Shown here: one piece after another, positions 9,603 to 18,428 of the stretch
How the letters are laid out: every line of letters starts with the position of its first letter
Position numbering within the stretch: position 1 is the first letter of the stretch
Translations under genes and position numbers: made by a program
Source of the DNA: Alteraurantiacibacter buctensis
GTDB lineage: Bacteria; Pseudomonadota; Alphaproteobacteria; Sphingomonadales; Sphingomonadaceae
Length of the DNA stretch: 64,000 nucleotides
Assembly (NCBI RefSeq): GCF_009827655.1
Contig: NZ_WTYV01000008.1
Coordinates: 62,001 to 126,000 of the forward strand
Direction: 5' to 3'
Notes under the pieces: generated by a model
What the model was told of the DNA's origin: nothing
The model's database searches: none
The model's input: only the letters and a program-made list of their open reading frames with translations

Positions 9603-10433
9603 TCAATTGTTGCCCATCACGATGTCGCCCAGACCGCCGAGCACGCTGCCTTCGCCCTTGTTGCCGCCGGTGGGGCCGACAGCGGCCAGCATCCGCGCGG
9701 CCAGGCGGCTGAACGGCAGCGACTGGATCCACACCTTGCCGGGGCCGCGCAGGCGGGCGAAGAACACGCCCTCGCCGGCAAAGAACATCGACTTGACCGA
9801 GCCGACCCGTTCCACGTCCATGTCCACGGTGGAGGTGAAAGCGGCGACGCAGCCGGTATCGACGTGGATTTCCTCGCCCGCAGCCAGCTCGCGCTCAACC
9901 AGCGTTCCACCCATCTGCACGAACACCCAGCCATCGCCGTCCAGCTTCTGCATGATGAAGCCTTCGCCGCCGAACAGGCCGGTCAGCATCTTGCGCTGGA
10001 AGGCCATGCCCACCTGCACGCCCTTGGCGGCGGCAAGGAAGCTGTCCTTCTGGCAGATCAGCGTGCCGCCCACGGTATCCAGCTTGATCGGCAGGATGGT
10101 GCCGGGCGTGGGCGAGGCGAATGCCACCTTGGCCTTGCCGTGCCCGTTGTGGGTGAAGACCGTGGTGAACAGGGATTCGCCGGTGATCAGCCGCTTGCCC
10201 GCACCCAGCAGCGCGCCCATGAAGCCGCCCTGCTGGCTGGCCGCGCTGCCATCGCCGAACACGGTGGTCATGCCCACGGCGCTGTCTTTCCACACCATCG
10301 ACCCGGCTTCGGCAATGGCGCTTTCGCCCGGATCGAGCTCGATCTCCACGAACTGCAGGTCCTCGCCGATGATGGCGAAGTCGATATCGTCGGCCGTGCC
10401 GCTGGAACGGGCGTGCTGCCAGGGATTGCTCAT
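9603..10433 (-). CDS. AIM24/TIGR00266 family protein
   Basis: A 276-residue protein of the AIM24 family (TIGR00266 group). It is beta-rich and glycine-rich, with the family's characteristic runs: AEAGSMVWKDSAV near residue 42, GESLFTTVFTH near residue 85, and GGEGFIMQKLDGDGWVFVQ near residue 155. Bacterial members are small, soluble, double-psi-barrel-like proteins of unknown function; the mitochondrial homologue affects inner-membrane architecture. It sits between serS and surE on the same strand with short gaps (24 and 8 bp), consistent with a single serS-AIM24-surE-channel transcription unit. Confidence 0.82.
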   Translation of the reverse strand: MSNPWQHARSSGTADDIDFAIIGEDLQFVEIELDPGESAIAEAGSMVWKDSAVGMTTVFGDGSAASQQGGFMGALLGAGKRLITGESLFTTVFTHNGHGKAKVAFASPTPGTILPIKLDTVGGTLICQKDSFLAAAKGVQVGMAFQRKMLTGLFGGEGFIMQKLDGDGWVFVQMGGTLVERELAAGEEIHVDTGCVAAFTSTVDMDVERVGSVKSMFFAGEGVFFARLRGPGKVWIQSLPFSRLAARMLAAVGPTGGNKGEGSVLGGLGDIVMGNN

Positions 10434-10457
10434 CGTCGGGTCTCCTCTCGTATGCGG

Positions 10458-11732
10458 TCAGGCGGGGGTCAGGCGCTCGATCCCGCCCATGTAGGGGGCC
10501 AAGGCGGACGGAACGATGACCGAGCCATCGGCCTGCTGGTAATTCTCCAGCACCGCCACCAGCGTGCGGCCCACGGCGAGGCCGCTGCCGTTGAGCGTGT
10601 GGACGAAGGCGGGCTTGCCGTTTTCCGCGCGGTAGCGGGCGTTCATCCGCCGGGCCTGGAAATCGCCGCACCAGCTTATCGAGCTGATCTCGCGATAGGC
10701 GTTCTGGCCAGGCAGCCACACCTCCAGATCAAAGGTGCGCCGCGCGCCAAAGCCCATGTCCCCCGTGCACAGCAACACCTTGCGATAGGGCAGCTCCAGC
10801 GCCTGCAGGATGCTTTCGGCGCTGGCCACCATGTGCGCGTGTTCGGCCTGGGCATCTTCCGGGCGGCAGATGGAGACCAGTTCCACCTTCTCGAACTGGT
10901 GCTGGCGGATGAACCCGCGCGTATCGCGGCCCGCAGCACCCGCTTCGGCGCGGAAGCAGGGGGTGAGGGCAGTGAGGCGCAGCGGTGCGGTCAGGTCATC
11001 GACGATCTGCTCGCGCACCGAGTTGGTGAGGGACACTTCCGAAGTGGGGATCAGCCAGCGGCCATCGGTGGTGCCGAACTGGTCCTCGAAGAACTTGGGC
11101 AACTGCCCGGTGCCGAACATCGCCTCGTCCTTCACCAGCAGCGGCACGTTGCATTCGGTGTAGCCGTTCTCCGCCGTCTGCTTGTCGAGCATGAACTGGG
11201 CGAGGGCGCGGTTGAGGCGGGCCATCTGGCCGCGCAGGAAAGTGAAGCGCGCGCCGCTCATCTTCGCGGCGGTCTCGAAGTCCATGCCCAGCGCCGGGCC
11301 CATGTCGGCATGTTCCAGCGGCGTGAAGTCGAACACGCGCGGAGTGCCCCAGCGGGCGCTTTCCACATTGTCATGCTCGTCCGCGCCCTCTGGCACGTCA
11401 TCCGCCGGCAGGTTGGGAATGGCTGCCAGCCTGTCGTCCAGCGCCTTGCCGGCGGCGCGTTCGGCTTCCTCCAGCGCGGGCATGGTGGTTTTCAGGTCCG
11501 CTACCTCGGCCTTCAGCGCCTCGGCCGTCTCCTTGTCACCCTTGCCCATGGCCTGGCCGATCAGCTTGCTGGCCTCGTTGCGGCGGGCATTGGCTTCCTG
11601 CAGGCGGGTGGAGAGGGCGCGGCGTTCCTCGTCCTGGGCAAGGATAGCGGCGGCAAGCGGCTCCAGCCCGCGCCGGGCGAGGGCGGCGTCGAAGGCTGCG
11701 GGATTGTCCCGGATCTGGCGAAGGTCATGCAT
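10458..11732 (-). CDS. serS: Serine--tRNA ligase
   Basis: Class II aminoacyl-tRNA synthetase that charges tRNA-Ser with serine. The 424-residue protein has the usual length. The first 100 residues form the tRNA-binding antiparallel coiled coil, starting [18 protein letters not shown]. Class II motifs follow: the TSEVSLTN serine-site motif, motif 2 with FRAEAG and RQHQFEKVE near residues 263-284, and motif 3 with [16 protein letters not shown] near the C-terminus. It heads a minus-strand group that also includes the AIM24-like gene, surE and the K+ channel gene. Confidence 0.96.
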   Translation of the reverse strand: MHDLRQIRDNPAAFDAALARRGLEPLAAAILAQDEERRALSTRLQEANARRNEASKLIGQAMGKGDKETAEALKAEVADLKTTMPALEEAERAAGKALDDRLAAIPNLPADDVPEGADEHDNVESARWGTPRVFDFTPLEHADMGPALGMDFETAAKMSGARFTFLRGQMARLNRALAQFMLDKQTAENGYTECNVPLLVKDEAMFGTGQLPKFFEDQFGTTDGRWLIPTSEVSLTNSVREQIVDDLTAPLRLTALTPCFRAEAGAAGRDTRGFIRQHQFEKVELVSICRPEDAQAEHAHMVASAESILQALELPYRKVLLCTGDMGFGARRTFDLEVWLPGQNAYREISSISWCGDFQARRMNARYRAENGKPAFVHTLNGSGLAVGRTLVAVLENYQQADGSVIVPSALAPYMGGIERLTPA

Positions 11733-11781
11733 GGGGCGGGCTATGCCTTTGTCAGCGGCCCGTTGTCCAGCCTCGGCTCAG

Positions 11782-12804
11782 CTAGAGGCCGGGAATGAGC
11801 CGCTGCGCGCTGCCGTGCTCGATTGCCGCCAGCGCCCCCGGATCAGCAAGGTTGCGGCGCAGTTCCTCGCGCTGGGGCAGGGTGGCGACATAGGGGTAAT
11901 CGGTGCCGAACATCACCTGCGTTGGCGGCACCAGCGCCAGCATGGCGGCAAGGGCCGGCGCATTGGTGACGCTGGCGGTATCGAAATTGAGCCTCTGCAA
12001 TTCCGCGAGTGCTCCGTTTGGCAGCCGTGCCGCCAGGTCCGGCCGGGCCAGCGCCCACTGGCTGACCCTGTCGGCCAGCATCGGGATGGTCCCGCCGCCG
12101 TGGCTGAAGATCCAGCGGATGCGCGGGTAGGCGCTGAGCGCGCCTGAATAGAGCAGGCTGGTAATCGTGCGGCTGCTATCGAACGGCAGTTCAAGGAAAG
12201 CTGGCGCAATCTCCGGCACCAGGTTCTGGCAGCAGCCGGCCACCGTCGGGTGGACATAGACCACGGCCCCGCGCCCGTTCAGCTCCTCCAGCAGCGGGCG
12301 GAAGCGGGCATCGCCAAGGTACAGGTTGTCGTAATTGCTCAGCAGTCCCACGCCGTTGGCGCCCAGGCGATCGAGCGCGTGGACCGCCTCGGGCACGGCC
12401 CCTTCCACGTCTGGCAGGGGCAGCGTGGCGAAGTATGCGAACCGGCCGGGGTGGTCGCGCACCATGCCGGCGGCATATTCGTTGGCCATGCGGGCGAGGC
12501 CGCGCGCTTCGTCAACCTCGCCGAACCAGACCGGCGCGGACATCGACAGCATGGCGGTCTGCGTGCCGCCCGCGTCCATATCGGCCAGCGACTTTGCCGG
12601 CGTCCATTCCAGCACCTGGGTATAGCCCCGGCTGCGCGCCGCCACTTCGCCCGAGCGGGCACTGAGATAGGCCGGGGGGAAAATGTGGTGATGCACGTCA
12701 ATCAGCGGGCGGGCGGTGTCCTGCGCGTTTACGCCGCAGGCACAGGCGGCAGCGAGGCCTGCCGTGCCAGCCAGCGCCTGGCGGCGGGAAATCAGTGGTT
12801 GCAT
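11782..12804 (-). CDS. Tat-exported amidohydrolase (ACMSD-like)
   Basis: A 340-residue amidohydrolase-2 family protein. The N-terminus SRRQALAGTAGLAAACACG is a twin-arginine signal, so the folded enzyme is probably exported to the periplasm, perhaps lipidated at a Cys near residues 21-23. The metal site is complete: an HxH motif in DVHHHIF near residue 38, His in YVHPTV, His in FSHGGG and Asp in GTDYPY. This set resembles ACMSD-type non-oxidative decarboxylases and related aromatic-acid hydrolases, but the substrate is unknown. It diverges from the LigW-like gene with a 96-bp gap, and both lie beside the hydroquinone pathway, which suggests a role in aromatic turnover. Confidence 0.75.
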   Translation of the reverse strand: MQPLISRRQALAGTAGLAAACACGVNAQDTARPLIDVHHHIFPPAYLSARSGEVAARSRGYTQVLEWTPAKSLADMDAGGTQTAMLSMSAPVWFGEVDEARGLARMANEYAAGMVRDHPGRFAYFATLPLPDVEGAVPEAVHALDRLGANGVGLLSNYDNLYLGDARFRPLLEELNGRGAVVYVHPTVAGCCQNLVPEIAPAFLELPFDSSRTITSLLYSGALSAYPRIRWIFSHGGGTIPMLADRVSQWALARPDLAARLPNGALAELQRLNFDTASVTNAPALAAMLALVPPTQVMFGTDYPYVATLPQREELRRNLADPGALAAIEHGSAQRLIPGL

Positions 12805-12900
12805 CGGTCGCTCTCCCGGCGAGAATGATTATGGCTGTTCCAATTTGCGAGCCTACCGCAGGGCAGGACAAGCGCAAGCGATGAAAGAGGACCTGAAAGC

Positions 12901-13998
12901 ATGAGCAAGCTGCACCGTCGCACGTTCCTGGCTGCTGCTGCCGCTGCTGCTGCCGCCCCCGTGTTGGCGGGGGCGCAAGGCACGGCCCCCGGCGTGCCCG
13001 CGCGCACCCGCCGCATCGCCTGCGAGGAGGGCTTCTCGATCCCCGAGCTGATCGATGCGGTCGACCGCTACATGGAGGCCGGGGCAGAGGACGAACCCGG
13101 GATGCGGGCGCTGATCGGCAACGACAAGTACCCACGCTTTCCCCGCCTGCTGGATCCCGAGCTGCGGATTGCCGACATGGAGCGATCCGGCGTGGACATG
13201 CAGGTGATCATGGTCAATTCGCCCGGCGTGCAGATTTTCGAGGCGGTTGAGGCCACGGCGCTGGCCCGCCTGATCAATGATCGCGCCCGGGACTGGTGCC
13301 AGCGCTGGCCGGACCGGTTCGTGGCCCTGGCCGCCATTGCTCCGCAGGACCCGCAAGCCGCCGCGCAGGAACTGGAGCGCGCCGTGACCACGCTGGGTAT
13401 GCGCGGCGCGGTGATCAATTCGCACACCAAGGGCGAATACCTGGACCAGCAGAAATTCTGGCCGATCCTGGAAGCGGCGCAGGCGCTGGACATGCCGATC
13501 TATATCCATCCGCGTGAACCTGCGCCCGCCGCCCTGCCGCTCTACGCCGCGCAGCGGCTGGAAGGCGCCATGTGGGGGTATGCTGCGGAAACTTCGCTCC
13601 ATGCTCTCAGGATGATCGCGGGCGGGGTGTTCGAACAATTCCCGCGCCTCAAGATCGTGCTGGGCCACGATGGCGAGGCCATACCGTTCTACCTCGATCG
13701 GATCGATAACCGCTATCGCTCGCTCCACCAGGGCGGGCTGGGGCCGCTGACGCGCAGCCCGGCAACCGTGTTCCGCGAGAACTTCTGGGTCACGTCGAGC
13801 GGGGCGAACTGGTCCCCCGCCGTGCGCTTCAGCCAGGAGGTGCTGGGGGTGGACCGGGTGCTGTTCGCGGTCGACTATCCGTTCGAGGAGGAGGTCTCCA
13901 GCGTGCAGCAGGCTGCGGCCATCCCGATGGAACAGGTGGCGGCGGAGGCCTTCTTCCACGGCAATGCGGAACGGCTGTTCCGCATCGCGCCGGCTTAG
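12901..13998 (+). CDS. LigW-like amidohydrolase with Tat signal
   Basis: A 365-residue amidohydrolase-2 protein. From residue 38 onward it reads like LigW (5-carboxyvanillate decarboxylase) and, more distantly, gamma-resorcylate decarboxylase. Shared blocks are RIACEEGF, LRIADMERSGVD, NSPGVQ, DRFVALAAIAPQDP, INSHTKGEYLD and FAVDYPFEEE. The expected LigW-type metal ligands are present: a Glu at 42 or 43, His203 and Asp325. As in LigW, there is no HxH motif; the position that is His in gamma-resorcylate decarboxylase is Gly44. The N-terminus HRRTFLAAAAAAAAA is a twin-arginine signal followed by a cleavable hydrophobic run, unlike cytoplasmic LigW. It probably acts on a hydroxylated aromatic acid, but the substrate and the direction of the reaction are not shown. 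Confidence 0.75.
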   Translation: MSKLHRRTFLAAAAAAAAAPVLAGAQGTAPGVPARTRRIACEEGFSIPELIDAVDRYMEAGAEDEPGMRALIGNDKYPRFPRLLDPELRIADMERSGVDMQVIMVNSPGVQIFEAVEATALARLINDRARDWCQRWPDRFVALAAIAPQDPQAAAQELERAVTTLGMRGAVINSHTKGEYLDQQKFWPILEAAQALDMPIYIHPREPAPAALPLYAAQRLEGAMWGYAAETSLHALRMIAGGVFEQFPRLKIVLGHDGEAIPFYLDRIDNRYRSLHQGGLGPLTRSPATVFRENFWVTSSGANWSPAVRFSQEVLGVDRVLFAVDYPFEEEVSSVQQAAAIPMEQVAAEAFFHGNAERLFRIAPA

Positions 13999-15635
13999 TA
14001 ATACTTCGACTGGATCGGGCAACCGGGCCAGTAGATGCCCTGTTCCAGCCGCTGGGCACAGTGCTGGCGCGCCCGCGCGACGCCGCCGGACAGCAACTCC
14101 TCCACCTGGGCATGGGTCATTACGTCGGGCGAGACTTCGGCCATGGTGTGGGCGGGCGACACCACATCCACCTCCAGCCCGTAATGGGCGATGGTATCGC
14201 GGAAGGCATCGGGCCAGTGTGCCCATTGGTAGGCGGCGGAGACCATGTCCCCCTCCATCATCAGCCGCGCCTCGGGGACATAGCCGAACACCACATCCGC
14301 CATGTGGCCGTTGTTGCGGCCCCAGTAGAGATCGAGCGTGCGGGTGGCATCCTGCAATCGCAGGTGCTCGTCCATCGTGATCGAGCGGAACGGCTGCGGA
14401 TTGCGCGCCAGGTCATCCGGATAGTCGGGCGCGGGCCGCTCGGCCATTTCGCGCAGCTGTTGAAGGGTGGAGGGCCGCTGGATGATGGTGATGCCTTCGG
14501 CGACGGCCTGGCGCACGCCGGCGGCGTGATCGAAGTGGTTGTGGCTGGCGACCAGGTAGCGGATCGGCTTGCCGGGGGCGAGGTTGCGTGCATAGGCCAG
14601 CACGCTGCGCGCGGCATCGGGGTTTACCCCCAGTTCGAACAACACCAGGTGGTCGGCAAATTCCACCACGGTGGTGCCGGTGGACAGGCGCCATAGGCCC
14701 CGGCCGATCGCGACATGGGTCAGCGGGCGGGTGGCATTGTCCGGCGGGACCGGCGCATCGCGCACGGCGGCAGGTGCGGCCAGGCCCTCGATTGGCGTGT
14801 TCACCGTGTAGGCGTCGACGTACATCTTGAAATAGTCGATGTTGCGCCAGTCCAGCCGCGTCTCGTAGCCCAGCGGCAGCAGCAGCCCGCCCTGGCCGTC
14901 CCACGCCACCCAGCCGGAGAACCAGGTCGTGAACTGCACCTGTCCCAGGTTGGCGTGCCAGTTGCCCCAGCGCACGAAGGCGGGCTTGCCATCGGGCGCG
15001 AAGCCGGCGGACAGACGATCACCCTCGGCCAGCGTGATTTCGATGACGGTATTGTCGCCGTCCATGTAGGGCGCTGAAAGCCGCGTGCCTGCCGCCTGCA
15101 TCCGCCGCAATAGCACGGCGGGGTTGTTGAGCATCCACATGCGCCGCATGTGCACCCCGTCATTCAGCAGCGCGCCCTCGGTCCGCACCGCCTGGCGCAC
15201 GGCGTTGTCACCCTGCATGTCAAAAGCCACGGCGCCATCCAGCCGCATGTCGTTGAGCGCGAAGGAGTGGCCGAACTGGGCCAGGAAGGGGAACAGCATG
15301 TTGCGCCGCTCGCGCATCCGGAAGCGGTCGTTCTCCAGGTCATAAGTGCGGGTCAGGTCATTGGCGGCCAGGTATTTGCCCGGCGCATGGTCCGAACCGT
15401 CGATCCGCCCGCCGCCCCACATGTAGGCATACTGGGCATAGCCGTGCGCGGTGATGGTGCGGATCGCGGCCAGCTTCTCGGCCCCGCCCAGCGCGGCGAC
15501 CGCGGCCGCCACCACCTGCTGCGCCGTTGCGGCGGGGGCCTGCGCCGCCTGGTCCTGCGCCAGCACGGGAGGGGCTGCGGGCATCATTGACGATACCAGC
15601 GCCACCGCCATCAACCGCTTGAACCTGCCTGCCAT
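13995..15635 (-). CDS. Exported MBL-fold metallohydrolase
   Basis: A 546-residue protein with an N-terminal signal peptide ending near VLAQ (about residue 27). An alpha/beta region follows to about residue 270, then a C-terminal metallo-beta-lactamase domain. The canonical zinc motif SHNHFDHAAG is intact, with later ligands likely in NNGHMAD, EGDMVSA and SPAHT. I chose the ATG at 15635 because it is preceded by GGGAG at suitable spacing and begins the signal sequence; the same frame is open further upstream but that part is antisense to pcaI. Substrate unknown; exported MBL proteins of this size occur in sphingomonads near catabolic genes. It converges on the LigW-like gene (4-bp overlap) and diverges from pcaI. 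Confidence 0.78.
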   Translation of the reverse strand: MAGRFKRLMAVALVSSMMPAAPPVLAQDQAAQAPAATAQQVVAAAVAALGGAEKLAAIRTITAHGYAQYAYMWGGGRIDGSDHAPGKYLAANDLTRTYDLENDRFRMRERRNMLFPFLAQFGHSFALNDMRLDGAVAFDMQGDNAVRQAVRTEGALLNDGVHMRRMWMLNNPAVLLRRMQAAGTRLSAPYMDGDNTVIEITLAEGDRLSAGFAPDGKPAFVRWGNWHANLGQVQFTTWFSGWVAWDGQGGLLLPLGYETRLDWRNIDYFKMYVDAYTVNTPIEGLAAPAAVRDAPVPPDNATRPLTHVAIGRGLWRLSTGTTVVEFADHLVLFELGVNPDAARSVLAYARNLAPGKPIRYLVASHNHFDHAAGVRQAVAEGITIIQRPSTLQQLREMAERPAPDYPDDLARNPQPFRSITMDEHLRLQDATRTLDLYWGRNNGHMADVVFGYVPEARLMMEGDMVSAAYQWAHWPDAFRDTIAHYGLEVDVVSPAHTMAEVSPDVMTHAQVEELLSGGVARARQHCAQRLEQGIYWPGCPIQSKYY

Positions 15636-15688
15636 CACCCATTCTCCCGCCGCAGTCTTTGCCAGCCAGACGTGCAGCGCGGGCCAAA

Positions 15689-15700
15689 CCTCAATTGAGG
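15689..15700. promoter_or_regulatory. 12-bp palindrome between MBL gene and pcaI
   Basis: CCTCAATTGAGG is a perfect 12-bp palindrome in the 111-bp divergent gap between the exported MBL gene and pcaI. It is AT-centred in an otherwise GC-rich region and lies about 50 bp from each start, where a regulator could control both directions. No known operator is claimed; the binding protein is unknown. Confidence 0.35.
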
Positions 15701-15746
15701 GATTGCCAGTGCCGTCCGTCAGTGCGGGCAGGACGAGGGTGAGGGC

Positions 15747-16436
15747 ATGATCGACAAGAAAGTTACCAATTGCGCCACTGCCGTACGTGCCGTCAACGAC
15801 GGGGCAGCGGTGATGATCGGCGGCTTCGGCACGGCGGGCAGCCCGGACGAGCTGATCGACGCGCTGATCGAGCATGGCGCACGCGACCTGACGATCATCA
15901 GCAACAATGCCGGCAACGGCGATGCCGGGATCGCCGCGCTGATCCGCGAGGGGCGGGTGCGCAAGATCGTCTGTTCCTTCCCCCGGCAGCCCGACAGCCA
16001 CCATTTCGATGCCGCCTGGCGTGCCGGAGCAATCGAGCTGGAACTGGTGCCACAAGGCAACCTTGCTGCGCGCATCCAGGCGGCTGGTGCGGGGCTGGGG
16101 GCGATCTTCACCCCCACGGGCTTTGGCACCCTGCTGGCTGAGGGCAAGGAAACCCGCCGGATCGACGGGCGCGACTATGTGCTGGAATACCCGATCCATG
16201 CCGACGTAGCGCTGATCAAGGCCTACCGGGGCGATCGCTGGGGCAACCTGGTCTATCGCAAGACTGCACGCAATTTCGGCCCGATCATGGCGATGGCTGC
16301 AAAGCACGCCATCGCCCAGGTGAGCGAGGTGGTGGAACTGGGCGCGCTGGATCCCGAATGCGTGGTGACGCCCGGCATCTTCGTGCAGGCCGTGGTTCCG
16401 GTCACCTCCACCCAGCGGCAGGGGCTTGCGGCATGA
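15747..16436 (+). CDS. pcaI: 3-oxoadipate CoA-transferase subunit A
   Basis: Alpha subunit of the succinyl-CoA:3-oxoadipate CoA-transferase, which activates 3-oxoadipate to 3-oxoadipyl-CoA. The 229-residue protein has the class I CoA-transferase A-subunit signature GGFGTAGSP near residues 28-36, and later NAGNGDAGIAAL and FTPTGFGT. Length is normal. Its TGA overlaps the ATG of the B subunit, and the thiolase gene follows immediately, so pcaIJF form one unit. In this window 3-oxoadipate would come from maleylacetate through the reductase encoded at 19705. A 3-oxoacid (acetoacetate) transferase is the main alternative, but the thiolase neighbour and the catabolic context favour 3-oxoadipate. 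Confidence 0.88.
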   Translation: MIDKKVTNCATAVRAVNDGAAVMIGGFGTAGSPDELIDALIEHGARDLTIISNNAGNGDAGIAALIREGRVRKIVCSFPRQPDSHHFDAAWRAGAIELELVPQGNLAARIQAAGAGLGAIFTPTGFGTLLAEGKETRRIDGRDYVLEYPIHADVALIKAYRGDRWGNLVYRKTARNFGPIMAMAAKHAIAQVSEVVELGALDPECVVTPGIFVQAVVPVTSTQRQGLAA

Positions 16437-17080
16437 ACGACCTTCCCCGCCTGACCCGCCAGCAGCTTGCCGCACGCGTGGCGCAGGACATCCCCGAAGG
16501 GGCTTACGTCAACCTCGGCATCGGTCTGCCCACGCTGATCGCCAACTACCTGCCGCCGGAAAAGGATGTGATCCTGCAGAGCGAGAACGGCCTCATCGGC
16601 ATGGGCCCCGCGCCGGCACCCGGCGAAGAGGATTGGGAACTGATCAATGCCGGCAAGCAGGCGGTAACGCTGCGGACCGGCGGGGCCTTTTTCCATCATG
16701 CCGACAGCTTTGCGATGATGCGCGGCGGGCATATCGACATTTGCGTGCTGGGGGCCTTCCAGGTGAGCGTGACGGGCGATCTGGCCAACTGGCACACCGG
16801 GGAGCCGGATGCGATTCCCGCCGTGGGCGGGGCGATGGACCTGGCCATCGGGGCCAAGCGCACCTTCGTGATGATGGACCTGCTGACGCGCTCGGGCGAG
16901 AGCAAGCTGGTGGAGCACTGCACCTATCCGCTCACCGGCATCGGCTGCGTCTCGCGGCTCTATTCGGACCTGGCAGTGATCGACCTGTCACCCGCCGGGG
17001 CGCGGGTGGTCGAACTGGCTCCCGGCGTAACCATCGACGACCTGCGCCGCGTGACCGGCGTGACGCTGGGAGAGGGGTAA
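16433..17080 (+). CDS. pcaJ: 3-oxoadipate CoA-transferase subunit B
   Basis: Beta subunit of the same CoA-transferase. I chose the ATG at 16433, which overlaps the pcaI stop as ATGA and gives 215 residues, the usual size. The motif [11 protein letters not shown] near residues 47-57 contains the catalytic Glu that forms the enzyme-CoA thioester. Further conserved blocks are [14 protein letters not shown] and [18 protein letters not shown] sequence near the end. It works with PcaI as a heterodimer or higher oligomer. The stop is followed by one base and then the pcaF start. Confidence 0.9.
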   Translation: MNDLPRLTRQQLAARVAQDIPEGAYVNLGIGLPTLIANYLPPEKDVILQSENGLIGMGPAPAPGEEDWELINAGKQAVTLRTGGAFFHHADSFAMMRGGHIDICVLGAFQVSVTGDLANWHTGEPDAIPAVGGAMDLAIGAKRTFVMMDLLTRSGESKLVEHCTYPLTGIGCVSRLYSDLAVIDLSPAGARVVELAPGVTIDDLRRVTGVTLGEG

Positions 17081-17081
17081 A

Positions 17082-18290
17082 ATGGCCGAAGCTTTCATCT
17101 GCGATGCCATCCGCAGCCCCATCGGGCGCTATGGCGGCTTGCTGGCATCCATTCGGGCCGATGACCTTGGCGCGCTGCCGCTGAAGGCGCTGCTGGCGCG
17201 CAACCCCTCCCTCGATCCGGGGCCGATCGAGGAGGTGTTCTACGGCTGCGCCAACCAGTCGGGCGAAGACAACCGCAACGTGGCACGCATGAGCCTGCTG
17301 CTGGCGGGCCTGCGGCCGCAGGTGCCCGGCGTCACGATCAACCGCCTCTGCGCCAGCGGCCTTGAGGCTGTCGGCCAGGCCGCGCGCGCGGTGCGGCTGG
17401 GCGAGATGGACCTGGCTATCGCGGGCGGGGTGGAAAGCATGACCCGCGCCCCCTTCGTGATGGGCAAGGCCGACGGGGCTTTCGGCCGCGGGCAGAAACT
17501 GGAAGACACCACGATGGGGTGGCGCTTCGTCAATCCGGCGCTGGATGCGCTCTATGGCACCGAACCCATGCCGCGCACCGGCGAGAACGTGGCGCAGGAT
17601 CATGGCATCAGCCGCGCGGACCAGGATGCCTTTGCGTGGCGCAGCCAGCAAAGGGCAGCTGCCGCGCAGGCCAGCGGCTGGTTCGCGGGCGAGATCGTGG
17701 CGGTGGAGGTGCCTGGCCGCAAGCGCGGCGAAACAGTGCTGTTCGACACCGACGAGCACCCTCGCGCCGATACCACTCTGGACAGGCTTGCCGCGCTCAA
17801 GCCGCTCTTCGGCCCAACCGGCACGGTCACTGCCGGCAATGCTTCGGGCATCAACGATGGCGCTGCGGCCATGCTGATCGCCAGCGAGGCAGCGGCAAAG
17901 GCCCACGGCCTGACCCCGCGTGCCCGCATCATCGGCATGGCGGCGGCGGGGGTGGAACCGCGCGTGATGGGCCTGGGGCCCGTGCCCGCCGTACAGAAGC
18001 TGCTTTCCCGGCTGGACCTCACCATCGACCGGTTCGACGCGATCGAACTGAACGAGGCTTTCGCCAGCCAGGCGCTCGCCGTGTTGCGCGCCCTGGGCGT
18101 GGCTGACGATGCGCCGCACGTGAACGCACATGGCGGAGCGATTGCGCTGGGCCATCCGCTGGGCATGTCCGGTGCGCGGCTGGCCTTGACGCTGGTGCGG
18201 CAACTGGAGGCCAGCGGCGGGCGCTATGGCCTGGCCACGCTGTGTGTGGGCGTGGGCATGGGACTGGCGCTGGCGGTGGAGCGGGTCTGA
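17082..18290 (+). CDS. pcaF: 3-oxoadipyl-CoA thiolase
   Basis: Cleaves 3-oxoadipyl-CoA with CoA to acetyl-CoA and succinyl-CoA, the last step of the 3-oxoadipate pathway. The 402-residue protein is a typical thiolase. The nucleophilic Cys is in [11 protein letters not shown] near residue 90, the GHP motif near residue 357 is in [14 protein letters not shown], and the C-terminal Cys is in TLCVGVGMG near residue 387. The segment [10 protein letters not shown] and the [21 protein letters not shown] region match PcaF/PaaJ rather than acetoacetyl-CoA thiolases. It is the third gene of pcaIJF; the MFS gene follows after 138 bp. Confidence 0.9.
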   Translation: MAEAFICDAIRSPIGRYGGLLASIRADDLGALPLKALLARNPSLDPGPIEEVFYGCANQSGEDNRNVARMSLLLAGLRPQVPGVTINRLCASGLEAVGQAARAVRLGEMDLAIAGGVESMTRAPFVMGKADGAFGRGQKLEDTTMGWRFVNPALDALYGTEPMPRTGENVAQDHGISRADQDAFAWRSQQRAAAAQASGWFAGEIVAVEVPGRKRGETVLFDTDEHPRADTTLDRLAALKPLFGPTGTVTAGNASGINDGAAAMLIASEAAAKAHGLTPRARIIGMAAAGVEPRVMGLGPVPAVQKLLSRLDLTIDRFDAIELNEAFASQALAVLRALGVADDAPHVNAHGGAIALGHPLGMSGARLALTLVRQLEASGGRYGLATLCVGVGMGLALAVERV

Positions 18291-18428
18291 CCTCGGCCTC
18301 ACCGTGGCGCATCTTTCGTGCATTGCCGGGGCGGCTTCTTGCAGGACGCTAAGGCCTCCGCTGGGGCCAATTGCGGCATTCACGCGGATCGGGTCGCCAC
18401 AGAACCCGCGCGGAGCGGAGGGGATCAC

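Noticed and set aside
15636-16475. N-terminal extension of the exported MBL protein to 826 residues
   Set aside because: The extra part is antisense to pcaI, lacks homology, and would bury the signal peptide; the ATG at 15635 has a good ribosome-binding site.
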